A DNA stretch of 61,837 bases from JALZEG01 sp035942255. Lineage in GTDB: Bacteria > Actinomycetota > CADDZG01 > WHSQ01. The DNA lies in NCBI GenBank assembly GCA_035942255.1, contig DASZDG010000032.1, positions 1 to 61,837 of the forward strand. The letters are read 5' to 3'. Under the pieces are notes generated by a model, which did no database searches, was not told where the DNA came from, and worked only from the letters and a program-made list of their open reading frames with translations. Shown here in pieces: positions 40,852 through 48,949 of the stretch (position 1 is its first letter; each line of letters begins with the position of its first letter). A program made the position numbers and the translations under genes.

Positions 40852-41673
40852 TCAGCGACCGGGGCCCGGGGTGTTCCCGTAGTTCTGGACGGTGTCGTAG
40901 ATCATCTTCGCGCCCGTGAACGTGGGGTCTACGTCTTCCTCCTCGCCGTGCAGGCCGTGGTCGTTGTCCAGTCTCCAGCTGAACATGCCCCGCAGGCCGT
41001 TCTCCAGCGCCCATTGCGTCCATGCTGCAGTGTCTTCGAGCGACGTCTGGACGCCGCCGTTCTCGGTGCACACGCCACCCATGAGCAGCGCGGCATCGAC
41101 TCCCGCCCCAGTCCACGCCGGGACGTCCGCCGGCGTGCTCGAGGAGGAGTAGTCCTGAAGCTCGAGGGCGTCGACATGCGCGTTGAACACCTCCACCGCG
41201 TTGTCGCCGTATTCACCGGGCCCCGCGCCCGGCCATGGGACCGACACCACGACCCCGAGGCCGGCGGCCTTGAAGCTCGGGCCGAGCTGCGATACGAGCT
41301 CCAACACGTAGCTCAGGCCGTCGTGCTCCGCGTCGATCGTGAGCCCGTGCAGCCCCTGTTGCTGGAGATACTCCACGGTGTTCGCCGTCGACCGGTTGTC
41401 GTGCTGAACGTTGTCCTGCACGGCCGCGGAGACGCCCGAATCACCGACACTCGCGTAGATCAGGGCCTCCGGCGCCTGCGTCTGGATCTGCTCCTGGACC
41501 TGGGCCGCATACTGCTGGTTCAGGATCGCGGTGTATCCGTTCGGACCGGCCACGAATTCGCCAAACGCGAGGTTGTAGCGAGTCGCGTAATTCAGCGGTA
41601 CCAGCTTCTCCTGGAGGTTGCTCAGGCCGGTGCTGTTCCAGGTGTCGTACCAGGTGGCGATCTCGAAGGCCAT
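40852..41673 (-). CDS. GH18-like (chitinase-fold) protein
   Basis: A 273-residue protein without a signal peptide. It begins with a TIM-barrel strand (FEIATWYDTWNS) and has the family 18-like sequence LHGLTIDAEHDGLSYVLELV, where D-A-E corresponds to the end of the DxxDxDxE catalytic motif; earlier Asp residues are not conserved. Later barrel strands are LGVVVSVPWPG, ALELQDYSS, ALLMGGVC and GMFSWRLDND. It resembles secreted endo-glycosidase or chitinase-like proteins but has a reduced motif. Substrate uncertain. The gene lies at the outer edge of the accessory region. Confidence 0.65.
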   Translation of the reverse strand: MAFEIATWYDTWNSTGLSNLQEKLVPLNYATRYNLAFGEFVAGPNGYTAILNQQYAAQVQEQIQTQAPEALIYASVGDSGVSAAVQDNVQHDNRSTANTVEYLQQQGLHGLTIDAEHDGLSYVLELVSQLGPSFKAAGLGVVVSVPWPGAGPGEYGDNAVEVFNAHVDALELQDYSSSSTPADVPAWTGAGVDAALLMGGVCTENGGVQTSLEDTAAWTQWALENGLRGMFSWRLDNDHGLHGEEEDVDPTFTGAKMIYDTVQNYGNTPGPGR

Positions 41674-41792
41674 AGCGTTGGCTCCTCCCGGTCGAAAGGT
41701 GCGTCAGTGTTACATCCTCTCAGACACAAAGAAAACGGACAAGTGAAAAGGCGCCGGCCGCAGCGTTGAACGACGATTCGGGAAGGAGTGGC

Positions 41793-42260
41793 GTGGCACG
41801 CTCTCCGAGCGCGCGGTCACGCGCCGAACGCCGCCGCGACACCGAGCGCCGGCTCGCCCACGACGTCGACGTGTGGGTCGCAAGCGCGTCGCCGGACGGT
41901 GAGCCCTACCTGGTCCCGTTGTCGTTCGACTGGGACGGCGCCGCGCTGCTGCTCGCGACGCCGGCGGACAGCCCCACCGGCAGGAACCTCGCCGCGACCC
42001 GAACCGTCCGGCTGGGGCTGGGCCACACCCGTGACGTCACCATGATCGACGGCGACGTCGAGGTGCTCGAGATCGATGCGCTACCTCGGGGGCGGGGTGA
42101 CGACTTCGCCGCACGCACCGGCTTCGACCCGCGTGCCGAGAGCGTGTCGTACCGCTGGTTCCGCGTCTCGCCCCGCCGCATCCACGCGTGGCGCGAGGCG
42201 AACGAGATCGCGGGGCGCGAGCTCATGCGCGAGGGCAAGTGGCTGGAAGGTGGAACGTGA
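41793..42260 (+). CDS. pyridoxamine 5'-phosphate oxidase-fold protein
   Basis: A 155-residue protein with a split beta-barrel: VWVASASPDGEPYLVPLSFD, LLLATPADSPTGRNLAATRT and VRLGLGHTRDVTMIDGDVEV. The C-terminus (RWFRVSPRRIHAWREANEIA) supplies the last strand and helix. Such proteins bind FMN or F420 in actinobacteria. The GTG at 41793 follows GGAAGGAG by four bases, better than an upstream TTG. It is one of three proteins of this fold in the window. Substrate unknown. Confidence 0.75.
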   Translation: MARSPSARSRAERRRDTERRLAHDVDVWVASASPDGEPYLVPLSFDWDGAALLLATPADSPTGRNLAATRTVRLGLGHTRDVTMIDGDVEVLEIDALPRGRGDDFAARTGFDPRAESVSYRWFRVSPRRIHAWREANEIAGRELMREGKWLEGGT

Positions 42261-42330
42261 GGGCACGTCGCGAAGCCGAACGCCGGCGTCCGCGACGTGC
42301 CCTGCCGTCAGCCAAGGCGCTCCTCGGCCG

Positions 42331-42591
42331 CTAGGTGCACTGAGGCGCCGTGGGGAACACCGTGCAAGCCGTGTCCAGCACGACCTTCCCCACCGCGTCG
42401 AAGACCGCACGGTAGTCGTCCACCGCGTGCCAGTAGGCGTCGACCGCCGCGCCCTCCGCGTATGCCGCCGCGTCGAACACCGCCTCGCACGTCCAGTGCA
42501 CGCACCCTGCTTGCGCCGGGGCAGCTCCGAGTGGGCCACCCAACATCGCCAGGGCGGCCGCCCCGATCCCAACCAGCTTCGCTCTCCGCAT
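42331..42591 (-). CDS. small secreted protein with four Cys
   Basis: An 86-residue protein with a signal peptide (MRRAKLVGIGAAALAMLGGP, ending at APAQAG). The mature part of about 57 residues is helical (EAVFDAAAYAEGAAVDAYWH) with Cys pairs near each end (GCVHWTC and ACTVFPTAPQC), so two disulphides are possible. The ATG has AAAGGGAG upstream. No family recognised. It sits between unrelated genes and is probably monocistronic. Confidence 0.65.
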   Translation of the reverse strand: MRRAKLVGIGAAALAMLGGPLGAAPAQAGCVHWTCEAVFDAAAYAEGAAVDAYWHAVDDYRAVFDAVGKVVLDTACTVFPTAPQCT

Positions 42592-42777
42592 CTGCTTCTC
42601 CCTTTCGTCCGCCACGTGCCGCTTTACTCGTTCGGTTATCGCGTGGCTAAATCCTCTGTCACCCGGATACCAAAACAAGCAGGGCCACGCGCGCCGGGAC
42701 TCCCCTTCTTCGTTCCCCGGGACCTACGAGATCCGCGCGGTACGGCACGCGCACGACCCCGACAGGTACCACGTGCC

Positions 42778-43791
42778 CTAGCTGCGCGTCCGCCAGTCCG
42801 GGGAGAACGCCTCGTAGTAGTAGTCGCCGTAGACGGTCCGCTCGCGGCCCCCGCGGAGCGGCAGGTACGTCACGGTGCCGTCGTCCCCCGAGCGCAACGC
42901 GTAGACGAGACGCCGCCCGCCGGGCGAGAACGACGGCGCGAAGGCGGACTCGAACCTGCTGCGGACGATCCTCCGGCCGCGGCGGAGGTGCAGCACGACG
43001 AACGGGCTTCCCTGACCGTCGTGCTCGTAGCGCAGGCACAGGTTCCGGCAAGCGTCGTACACGATCCTCGGCCGGGTCTGGTCCCACTGCGGCTCCCACG
43101 CGCCGTACCGGTGGCGCGCGAGGACGCGCTCGTGCGTGCCGTCCGGGCGCATCACGAGCACGCTCGCCCGCGCGCACGACGTCGTGCCGGACGGGCAGTC
43201 GCCGCGGTCGAACACGATCCGGTCGAGCGGCCACGACCAGTCCGGGTTCCCGTCGGCCACGTCGTTGCGCGTGAGCCGTCGCCGCGGCCCCCCGCGCGTC
43301 CCGGCGATCCACAGCTCGCACGAGTTGCGGGCGCGCCTGCCGGGCTCGCAGCGCTGGAAGACGAGCGCGTTCCCGTCCGGCGACCAGGAGGGATCGCCGT
43401 CGGCGTGGGGGCCGGTGGTGACGCGGTGCTCGGTCGAGGTCCGGACGTTCAGCGTCCACAGGTCGCAGTCGGCTCCGTCGCAGCGCGCGAACGCGACTCG
43501 CCGGCCGTCCGGCGACCACGCCGGGTCTCGGTCGGAGAGGTCACTCGTCAGACGCACCGGCGGGCGGCGCCGGGCCGCCGCCCCGAAGACGCCGTTGCCG
43601 GCGCGGTCGCACTCCCGCCGGTCGAAGCAGCGGCGCCGGAATGCGATCTCTACGTCCGCGGGCTCGAGGCGAGGACGCTCGCGCCGGACGGGCTCGCGCG
43701 GGGGCGGCTGGCTCTCGTCACCGGCGCATCCGGATGCGAGCATCAGGAGCGACAACGCGAGCGCGGTCGTGCCGCGGCAGCTCGTCGACAT
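42778..43791 (-). CDS. TolB-like beta-propeller lipoprotein
   Basis: A 337-residue predicted lipoprotein (signal with lipobox SGCAG, Cys at about 22). It carries repeats of the WD40-like PD40 type: DPAWSPDGRRVAFARCDGAD, DPSWSPDGNALVFQRCE and FAPSFSPGGRRLVYALRSGD. Many Cys pairs (CFDRREC, CDGADC, CRNLC) suggest disulphides on the outer surface. Proteins of this kind resemble the propeller of TolB but act without a Tol system in actinobacteria. Function unknown. Confidence 0.8.
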   Translation of the reverse strand: MSTSCRGTTALALSLLMLASGCAGDESQPPPREPVRRERPRLEPADVEIAFRRRCFDRRECDRAGNGVFGAAARRRPPVRLTSDLSDRDPAWSPDGRRVAFARCDGADCDLWTLNVRTSTEHRVTTGPHADGDPSWSPDGNALVFQRCEPGRRARNSCELWIAGTRGGPRRRLTRNDVADGNPDWSWPLDRIVFDRGDCPSGTTSCARASVLVMRPDGTHERVLARHRYGAWEPQWDQTRPRIVYDACRNLCLRYEHDGQGSPFVVLHLRRGRRIVRSRFESAFAPSFSPGGRRLVYALRSGDDGTVTYLPLRGGRERTVYGDYYYEAFSPDWRTRS

Positions 43792-43825
43792 CAGAATGTG
43801 ACGACCCTAGCGAAGGAGGAGCGAC

Positions 43826-44302
43826 ATGGCGGATCCCGTGGCCGGACGGCCGTTCATCGCGCATCCCGAGTACGGCGTCCCGGACCACCACGAGGGGCTC
43901 ATCGAGTGGTCGTGGGTGGTCGACCGGCTGGCGTCCGAGCGCAACTACTGGGTCGCGACCGTGACGTCCGGCGGCGCGCCGATGGCGCGGCCCGTGTGGG
44001 GAGTGGTCGTCGACGACACGATCTGCTTCGGCGGGGGGCCGCGCACGAAGTGGTCCCGCAACCTCGAGCGAGACCCGCGCGTGTCGCTTCACCTCGAGAG
44101 CGGGACCGAGGTCGTGATCGCAGAGGGCTCGGTCGCACGCCTCACCGACGCGGGCGACCCACGCCTCCGGGCGATCGACGACGCCTACGAGGCCAAGTAC
44201 GAGATGCGGCACGGGCCCCCGGTATGGATGCTGCGCCCGTCGGTCGTCCTGGCGTGGCGGGATTTCCCCAAGGACATGACGCGGTTCACCTTCGACTCCT
44301 GA
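43826..44302 (+). CDS. pyridoxamine 5'-phosphate oxidase-fold protein (F420/FMN-binding type)
   Basis: A 158-residue protein with a split-barrel core: YWVATVTSGGAPMARPVWGV, TICFGGGPRTKWSRNLERDP and RVSLHLESGTEVVIAEGSVA. The segment K-W-S-R-N-L before RDPRVS is the phosphate-contacting region typical of FMN- or F420-dependent members. It has GGAGGAG before the ATG. Probably a flavin or deazaflavin-dependent reductase of unknown substrate. Confidence 0.8.
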   Translation: MADPVAGRPFIAHPEYGVPDHHEGLIEWSWVVDRLASERNYWVATVTSGGAPMARPVWGVVVDDTICFGGGPRTKWSRNLERDPRVSLHLESGTEVVIAEGSVARLTDAGDPRLRAIDDAYEAKYEMRHGPPVWMLRPSVVLAWRDFPKDMTRFTFDS

Positions 44303-44372
44303 AGCTTCCCTCTATCGTCAGCTTCTGCTATTATTAGAAGGGTCAACCGTCGGAGGGGGATCGGAGGCCGGC

Positions 44373-45068
44373 ATGCACGTTTTCGTCACCGGAGGGACCG
44401 GTGCGCTCGGTGAGGCCGTGACGAAGTCGCTGCTGAAGGAAGGCCACTCGGTCACCGCCACCTGGATCGTCGCGGAGGAGGCGGCCGCGCTACAGCGCGA
44501 GGCCGGGCCGGGAGCCGACCTGCTCACGGTCGAGGCCGACGTGCTGGATCCCGACTCGGTTGCGGCGGCCGTCGAACCCGCCCGCGACACGTTCGGCGAC
44601 GTCGACGCCGCGGTGCATCTCGTCGGTGCGTGGTCCGGCGGCAAGGCCGTGCACGACCACGACCTCGGCTCCTGGCGGCGCATGCTCGACGTCAACCTGA
44701 CGTCGGCGTTCGTCGTGTGCAGGGCAGTGCTGCCCCGGATGCTCGCCGCGGGACGCGGCCGGATAGTCCTCGTGTCGAGCCGCACCGCGAGGACCGACCG
44801 GCAAGGGCAGGCCGGGTACGCGGTCGCGAAGGCAGGGCTGGCCGTGCTCGCCGAGACGATCGCGGAGGAGACGCGGGGCACGGCGGTGACCGCAAACGTC
44901 ATCGCGCCGTCCACGATCGACACGCGCGCGAACCGCGCGTCGATGCCCGACGCCGACCACTCCTCGTGGGTCACCGCCGAAGACGTCGCGGCTGCGATCG
45001 GCTACCTGGCGAGCGAGGAAGCGACCGCTTTGCGCGGCGCGTGGCTCCCGGTCTACGGAGGGGTCTGA
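44373..45068 (+). CDS. short-chain dehydrogenase/reductase
   Basis: A 231-residue classical-type SDR. The dinucleotide-binding motif is TGGTGALG at residues 6-13, the catalytic Ser is in LVSSRTA and the Y-x3-K pair in YAVAKAG. The usual NNAG reads LVGAWSG. Like other SDRs it would reduce a carbonyl or oxidise an alcohol with NAD(P). Two GGAG sites precede the ATG. It converges on the DsbA-like gene, with 4 bp between the stops. Confidence 0.85.
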   Translation: MHVFVTGGTGALGEAVTKSLLKEGHSVTATWIVAEEAAALQREAGPGADLLTVEADVLDPDSVAAAVEPARDTFGDVDAAVHLVGAWSGGKAVHDHDLGSWRRMLDVNLTSAFVVCRAVLPRMLAAGRGRIVLVSSRTARTDRQGQAGYAVAKAGLAVLAETIAEETRGTAVTANVIAPSTIDTRANRASMPDADHSSWVTAEDVAAAIGYLASEEATALRGAWLPVYGGV

Positions 45069-45072
45069 CCGT

Positions 45073-45780
45073 TTAGACGGTGCAGGAGTCGTCGTCGCAC
45101 GCGGGGGCCGCGCCCGGCCCCGACACGATCGTCAACGGCGAACGCTCCTCCCACGCCCTCTTCAACACGCCGGCGAAGACGTCGGCCGGCTGCGCTCCCG
45201 AGACGCCGTACTTCCCGTCGATCACGAAGAACGGGACACCCGTGATGCCGTAGGCGCGTGCCTGCGCCTCGTCCGCGCGCACCGCGTCCGCATAGCGGCC
45301 CGACGAGAGGACTTCGGCGGCCTCGCCTTCGTCGAGCCCGGCCGCGGCCGCTACGCGGGCCAGCGAGGCGTGGTCGGAGACCGAGAGCCCGGCCGTGAAC
45401 GTCGCGTGGTCCAACCGCTCCTTGAGGTCGTCCTGGACGCCCTGCTCGAGCGCGAAGTGCAGCAGCCGGTGAGCGTCGAACGTGTTGCCGCGCCGCGCGA
45501 GGTCGAAGCGGAACGTCAGGCCCTCAGACGCTGCGACCTGCGTGACGTTCTCCATCATCTGCCGGGCCCGGTCTTCGGAGATCCCGTACTTGCCTGCGAG
45601 GTGACGCGCGTAGTCGCCGGGCTCGTCGGACGAGGGCGGAGCGGAGGGATCGAGCTGGAAGGAACGCCACACGACCTCGACGCGATCCCGTTCGGGGAAG
45701 CGATCGAGCGCCGCTTCGAACCGGCGCTTGCCGATGTAGCACCACGGACATACGACGTCGGACCAGATGTCTACTCTCAT
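45073..45780 (-). CDS. DsbA-family oxidoreductase (FrnE-like)
   Basis: A 235-residue cytoplasmic thioredoxin-fold protein with the active-site motif CPWC at residues 12-15 (DVVCPWCYIGKRRFE). It has the helical insertion and GITGVPFFVIDGKYGVSGAQ with the cis-Pro loop typical of FrnE-like proteins. The C-terminal end has a further pair of Cys (ACDDDSC). Such enzymes act as disulphide isomerases or reductases in stress response. No signal peptide is present. Confidence 0.85.
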   Translation of the reverse strand: MRVDIWSDVVCPWCYIGKRRFEAALDRFPERDRVEVVWRSFQLDPSAPPSSDEPGDYARHLAGKYGISEDRARQMMENVTQVAASEGLTFRFDLARRGNTFDAHRLLHFALEQGVQDDLKERLDHATFTAGLSVSDHASLARVAAAAGLDEGEAAEVLSSGRYADAVRADEAQARAYGITGVPFFVIDGKYGVSGAQPADVFAGVLKRAWEERSPLTIVSGPGAAPACDDDSCTV

Positions 45781-45823
45781 ACGCTCTGCAACGCCGCGAC
45801 CCGTTTGCCCTATTCCGCCGGGC

Positions 45824-46267
45824 CTACTTGAAGTAGCCCTCGCGCAGGTTGATGCCGTGCTCGGCGTACACCTTCAGCGCCGCGATCATCTGCGTCCAGC
45901 CCATGCAGTTGCCGTAGGAGCGGTCGAGGTTCCCCTGCGTCGCCGGCCACGTCCCCTCGCTGATCCGGACCATCGTCGACGCCTCGTCCAGCGGCTCGAA
46001 CTCGAGCCGGACCAGCGTGGTCTCGTCGTTCTCGCCGGCGTCCCACTCGAGGACGATCAGGCGGTCGCGCTCGACCTGGCGCACGCGGACGGGGAACGCG
46101 CCGGGGAAGTCTGCGAAGTCCCACGTGACCGTGGTCCCCTCGTCGAGGAGGCCGCTCGCTCCCCCGGTGGTGAAGTAGCCGCTCAGCTTCTTCGGGTCGT
46201 AGACCGCGTCGAACACCTCCGCGACCGGCTTCTCGACCCTGCCGTGCACCTGGAACTTCAGCTCCAC
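45824..46267 (-). CDS. SRPBCC (AHSA1-like) protein paired with ArsR regulator
   Basis: A 147-residue START/SRPBCC-fold protein: VHGRVEKPVAEVFDAVYDPK, YFTTGGASGLLDEGTTVTWD, LEFEPLDEASTMVRISEGTW and a long C-terminal helix (GWTQMIAALKVYAEHGINLR). AHSA1-like proteins of this kind are often encoded beside an ArsR-family regulator, as here (divergent, sharing a palindromic operator). The ligand is unknown, probably a hydrophobic small molecule. Confidence 0.85.
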   Translation of the reverse strand: MELKFQVHGRVEKPVAEVFDAVYDPKKLSGYFTTGGASGLLDEGTTVTWDFADFPGAFPVRVRQVERDRLIVLEWDAGENDETTLVRLEFEPLDEASTMVRISEGTWPATQGNLDRSYGNCMGWTQMIAALKVYAEHGINLREGYFK

Positions 46268-46296
46268 GACGTCCTCCTTCCACGTCCGGGGACTAA

Positions 46297-46316
46297 ATGT
46301 TATACTTCTATAACAT
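46297..46316. promoter_or_regulatory. ArsR-type palindromic operator covering the regulator's start codon
   Basis: ATGTTATA (46297-46304) and TATAACAT (46309-46316) are a perfect 8-bp inverted repeat with spacer CTTC. It lies between the divergent SRPBCC and ArsR genes, is AT-rich against the background, and overlaps the ATG at 46315. It is well suited for autorepression by the ArsR protein. Both genes could be controlled from here. Confidence 0.75.
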
Positions 46317-46674
46317 GTCGGACGAGGCGGTGCAGGACCGGGTCTTCAAGGCGCTGGGGGACGCGCGCAGGCGGCGGATCCTCGACCTCCTGCGCGAGGA
46401 GCCGCTGACGACCGGCCGCCTCTGCGACGCGTTCCCGGACCTCGACCGGTGCACGGTGATGCAGCACCTGCGTGTCCTGGAGGACGCGGACCTGGTTCTC
46501 GTGCGCCGGCAAGGCCGCTACCGCTGGAACTACCTCAACCCGCTACCGATCAAGGAGATCCACGACCGGTGGATCAATCGCTATGCGGCCGGAGCGGTCG
46601 ACCTGCTCGCGCGCTTGAAGAAGGACCTGGAGTCGGAGGAGCCGCGGGCCGCGGCCCCCACGGTCTCGAAGTAG
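46315..46674 (+). CDS. ArsR-family winged-helix regulator
   Basis: A 119-residue protein with the ArsR winged helix: FKALGDARRRRILDLLREEP, LTTGRLCDAFPDLDRCTVMQ, HLRVLEDADLVLVRRQGRYR. No metal-binding Cys cluster is present, so it likely senses something other than As or Cd, as in regulators paired with SRPBCC proteins. The start is the ATG at 46315 rather than the one at 46297. No ribosome-binding site precedes it, so the transcript may be leaderless. The palindrome at 46297 overlaps its start. Confidence 0.85.
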   Translation: MSDEAVQDRVFKALGDARRRRILDLLREEPLTTGRLCDAFPDLDRCTVMQHLRVLEDADLVLVRRQGRYRWNYLNPLPIKEIHDRWINRYAAGAVDLLARLKKDLESEEPRAAAPTVSK

Positions 46675-46683
46675 GTCCGCTTC

Positions 46684-46803
46684 CTAGCGGGCCCAGAACG
46701 ACGGAGGGTCGCTGGCTGGGAACGACTCCATGCCGGCCTCGTCAACCTGCGCGTCCAGAGCGTCGTCTCGCTGCGTGGTCTCGGCCTCGTCAAGGGTCTT
46801 CAT
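46684..46803 (-). CDS. 39-residue acidic protein with the MESFPASDPPS motif
   Basis: An open frame of 39 codons with GAGGAG upstream of the ATG, reading MKTLDEAETTQRDD, then EAGMESFPASDPPSFWAR. The ESFPASDPP sequence is a recurrent motif in small bacterial proteins, which makes the frame credible despite its length. It lies 10 bp beyond the converging ArsR gene and 61 bp beyond the DUF4062/NB-ARC gene. Function unknown. Confidence 0.65.
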   Translation of the reverse strand: MKTLDEAETTQRDDALDAQVDEAGMESFPASDPPSFWAR

Positions 46804-46864
46804 CTCGGGCTCCTCGCGCTCGCGTCCTATAGCGGACAACCCGTCGGACGCTCCCGGCATTTCG

Positions 46865-48949
46865 CTACGAGACCCCGACCTCGGAGCCGATCCTCAGCGC
46901 GGCCAGCACGGCGCGGCCCTGCTCGACCGCGTCGGCGAAGCCCATCTTCGACCCGGTGGCCCACGCAGCGTCGAACTCCGGGCCGAGCTGCTTGCGCGCC
47001 GCGCCGACGAGGTCCTCGAGGCGCGCGGCCGCCTGAGGCGGGACGGCCGTTCCCATCGCGCCGCGGATGGCGTCGGTGGCTCCCAGGAGCACGGCCGAGT
47101 CGCGCGCCGCGTCCCCGCCCACGCCGAGCTCGGCGACGACCTCGAGCGTGAGGATCGTCGACCCGATGTGGCGCGCCTCCGCGAGGTGCTCGAGCGACGC
47201 GGCGACGAGGTCGAGGACGCCGTCGGTCTCGCCGCGGCTCATGCGGTACTGCGCGAGCGCGGACTCGGCGATCCCCATGTCGACTCCGGACCCGTTCCTC
47301 TCGGCGCGCGCGAGCGCCTCGCGGAAGACGTCGTCGCTCTCGCCGAACTCCCGCTTGATCGCCTGCACCCAGCTGATGGCGGCGAGGCCGGTCGTCGCGC
47401 CGGTCTCGTCGCCCAGCTCGTCGAACGCCTCGATGCCGTGGCGCATCATCGCGGTGCCCTCCTCCATCGAGCGTGTCAACGCGCAGACGAGGCCGCACCC
47501 GACGTCCGAGTAGGCCATGCTGCGCCGGTCGCCCGTCTGGCGCGCGATCTCGCGCGCCTCGCCGAACGCCGCCACGGCCAGCTCGTACTCCCGGGACCAG
47601 ATCGCCAGCACCGCGCGCGCCGCCAGCACCCGCGCCCGCGACGCCGGCGCGAGGTCGGGACAGCCGAGACAGCGGTCGGCCCACAGCTTCCCCTCGCGCA
47701 GGTAGCCGCGCATCCACCAGAACCACCACGACTCCCACATCGCGTCGGCGACGGGATCCGCCTCGCCGCGTCCGAGGAACCACTCGAACGCGCGCCGGAC
47801 GTTGTCGAGCTCGACCTCGATCCTGTCCATCGCCTCAGGACGGCGGCCGCCGTGGCGTCCCGCCTCCTCGACGAGGGCCGCGAACGCACGGGCGTGCCTC
47901 GCGAGGACGTCCTCGCGGTCCGGCCGCTCCTCCAGGCGCTCCCACGCGAACCGCCTGATCGTCTCGAGCATCGAGAAGCGCGCCCCGTGCTCGACGTCTA
48001 CGTCCGCGCGCAAGAGGCTCTGCTCGCTCAACGACGCGATCGCGGAGAAGACATCGCACCCGGGGACCTCGCACACCTGCTCCGCGGTGTCGAGGGTGAA
48101 GCCGCCCCTGAAGACGCTCAGCTGCGCGAAGTACGCCTTCGCCGGCTCGTCCAGCAGGTCGTAGCTCCAGGCGATCGTGTCGGCGAGCCGCCGGTGCCGC
48201 TCCGGCAGGTCGCGCAGCCCGCCGGCGAGGTCCGTCACGCGCTCGCACAGGCGGGCGAGGATCATGTCCGGGGAGAGCACGCGCACCATCGCGGCGGCAA
48301 GCTCGATCGCGAGCGGGAGCCCGTCGAGCTGGCGGCAGATCGCGACCACGGCGGGGGCCGAGCGCGCGTCGAGCTCGAACCCCGCCCGGACGGCGCGGGC
48401 CGACTCGACGAAGAGCTCCACCGAGGCGTAACCGGTCAGGTCCTCGTCGGCGCACGCGTCGGGTGGCAGCGGCAACGGCAGCACCTCGTACTCGTGCTCG
48501 CCGCGGACGCGCAGCGGCGCGCGGCTCGTCACGAGCACCTTCAGCTGGGGGCACGCCGCCAGGAGCTCGGCGACGACGGCGGCGGCCGCGACCACCTGCT
48601 CGAAGTTGTCGAGCACGAACAACGCGCGCCGCTCCTGGATGAGCTCGGCCACGGCGGCCCTCGCCGGATACGGGTCGCTCGTCGGGATGTCGAGCGCCGC
48701 AGCGATCGACTCTCCCACCAGGTCCGGCTCGCGGAGGCCGGCCAGCGGCACGAAGTAGGTCCCTCCGGGGAAGTCATCGGCGACGCGCCGTGCGGTCTCG
48801 ATCGCCAGCCGCGTCTTGCCGATCCCGCCGGGGCCCACGAGCGTCAGGAGCCGGACGTCGTCACGCGCCAGGTGCGCGGCGAGCTCGGTGACCTCCCTCT
48901 CGCGGCCAAGGAACGGCGTCGGGGGCACCGGAAGCGGCGCCGGCTGCAC
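46865..48949 (-). CDS. NB-ARC-type ATPase with TPR-like tail, C-terminal part of a frameshifted DUF4062 protein
   Basis: A 694-codon frame. The start reads QPAPLPVPPTPFLGREREVT, then P-loop LVGPGGIGKTRLA and LFVLDNFEQV (Walker B-like), then GLPLAIELAAAMVR, the signal-transduction ATPase pattern of AfsR/LuxR-type regulators. Helical repeats follow from about residue 330 to the C-terminus. No output DNA-binding domain is seen. The frame continues the DUF4062 protein encoded upstream: a missing base in the C4 run (minus strand) at 48977-48980 separates the two. Together they would make one protein of about 860 residues. The GTG at 48949 has no good ribosome-binding site. Confidence 0.8.
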   Translation of the reverse strand: MQPAPLPVPPTPFLGREREVTELAAHLARDDVRLLTLVGPGGIGKTRLAIETARRVADDFPGGTYFVPLAGLREPDLVGESIAAALDIPTSDPYPARAAVAELIQERRALFVLDNFEQVVAAAAVVAELLAACPQLKVLVTSRAPLRVRGEHEYEVLPLPLPPDACADEDLTGYASVELFVESARAVRAGFELDARSAPAVVAICRQLDGLPLAIELAAAMVRVLSPDMILARLCERVTDLAGGLRDLPERHRRLADTIAWSYDLLDEPAKAYFAQLSVFRGGFTLDTAEQVCEVPGCDVFSAIASLSEQSLLRADVDVEHGARFSMLETIRRFAWERLEERPDREDVLARHARAFAALVEEAGRHGGRRPEAMDRIEVELDNVRRAFEWFLGRGEADPVADAMWESWWFWWMRGYLREGKLWADRCLGCPDLAPASRARVLAARAVLAIWSREYELAVAAFGEAREIARQTGDRRSMAYSDVGCGLVCALTRSMEEGTAMMRHGIEAFDELGDETGATTGLAAISWVQAIKREFGESDDVFREALARAERNGSGVDMGIAESALAQYRMSRGETDGVLDLVAASLEHLAEARHIGSTILTLEVVAELGVGGDAARDSAVLLGATDAIRGAMGTAVPPQAAARLEDLVGAARKQLGPEFDAAWATGSKMGFADAVEQGRAVLAALRIGSEVGVS

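Noticed and set aside
41706..41711. TGTTAC near 41.7 kb as a further sigma-regulon promoter
   Set aside because: No CGTATC-like -10 follows at 16 bp, so the match is to the hexamer only.
46297..46314. ATG at 46297 as the ArsR start
   Set aside because: It lies in the left arm of the operator, adds LYFYN with no homology, and has no ribosome-binding site.
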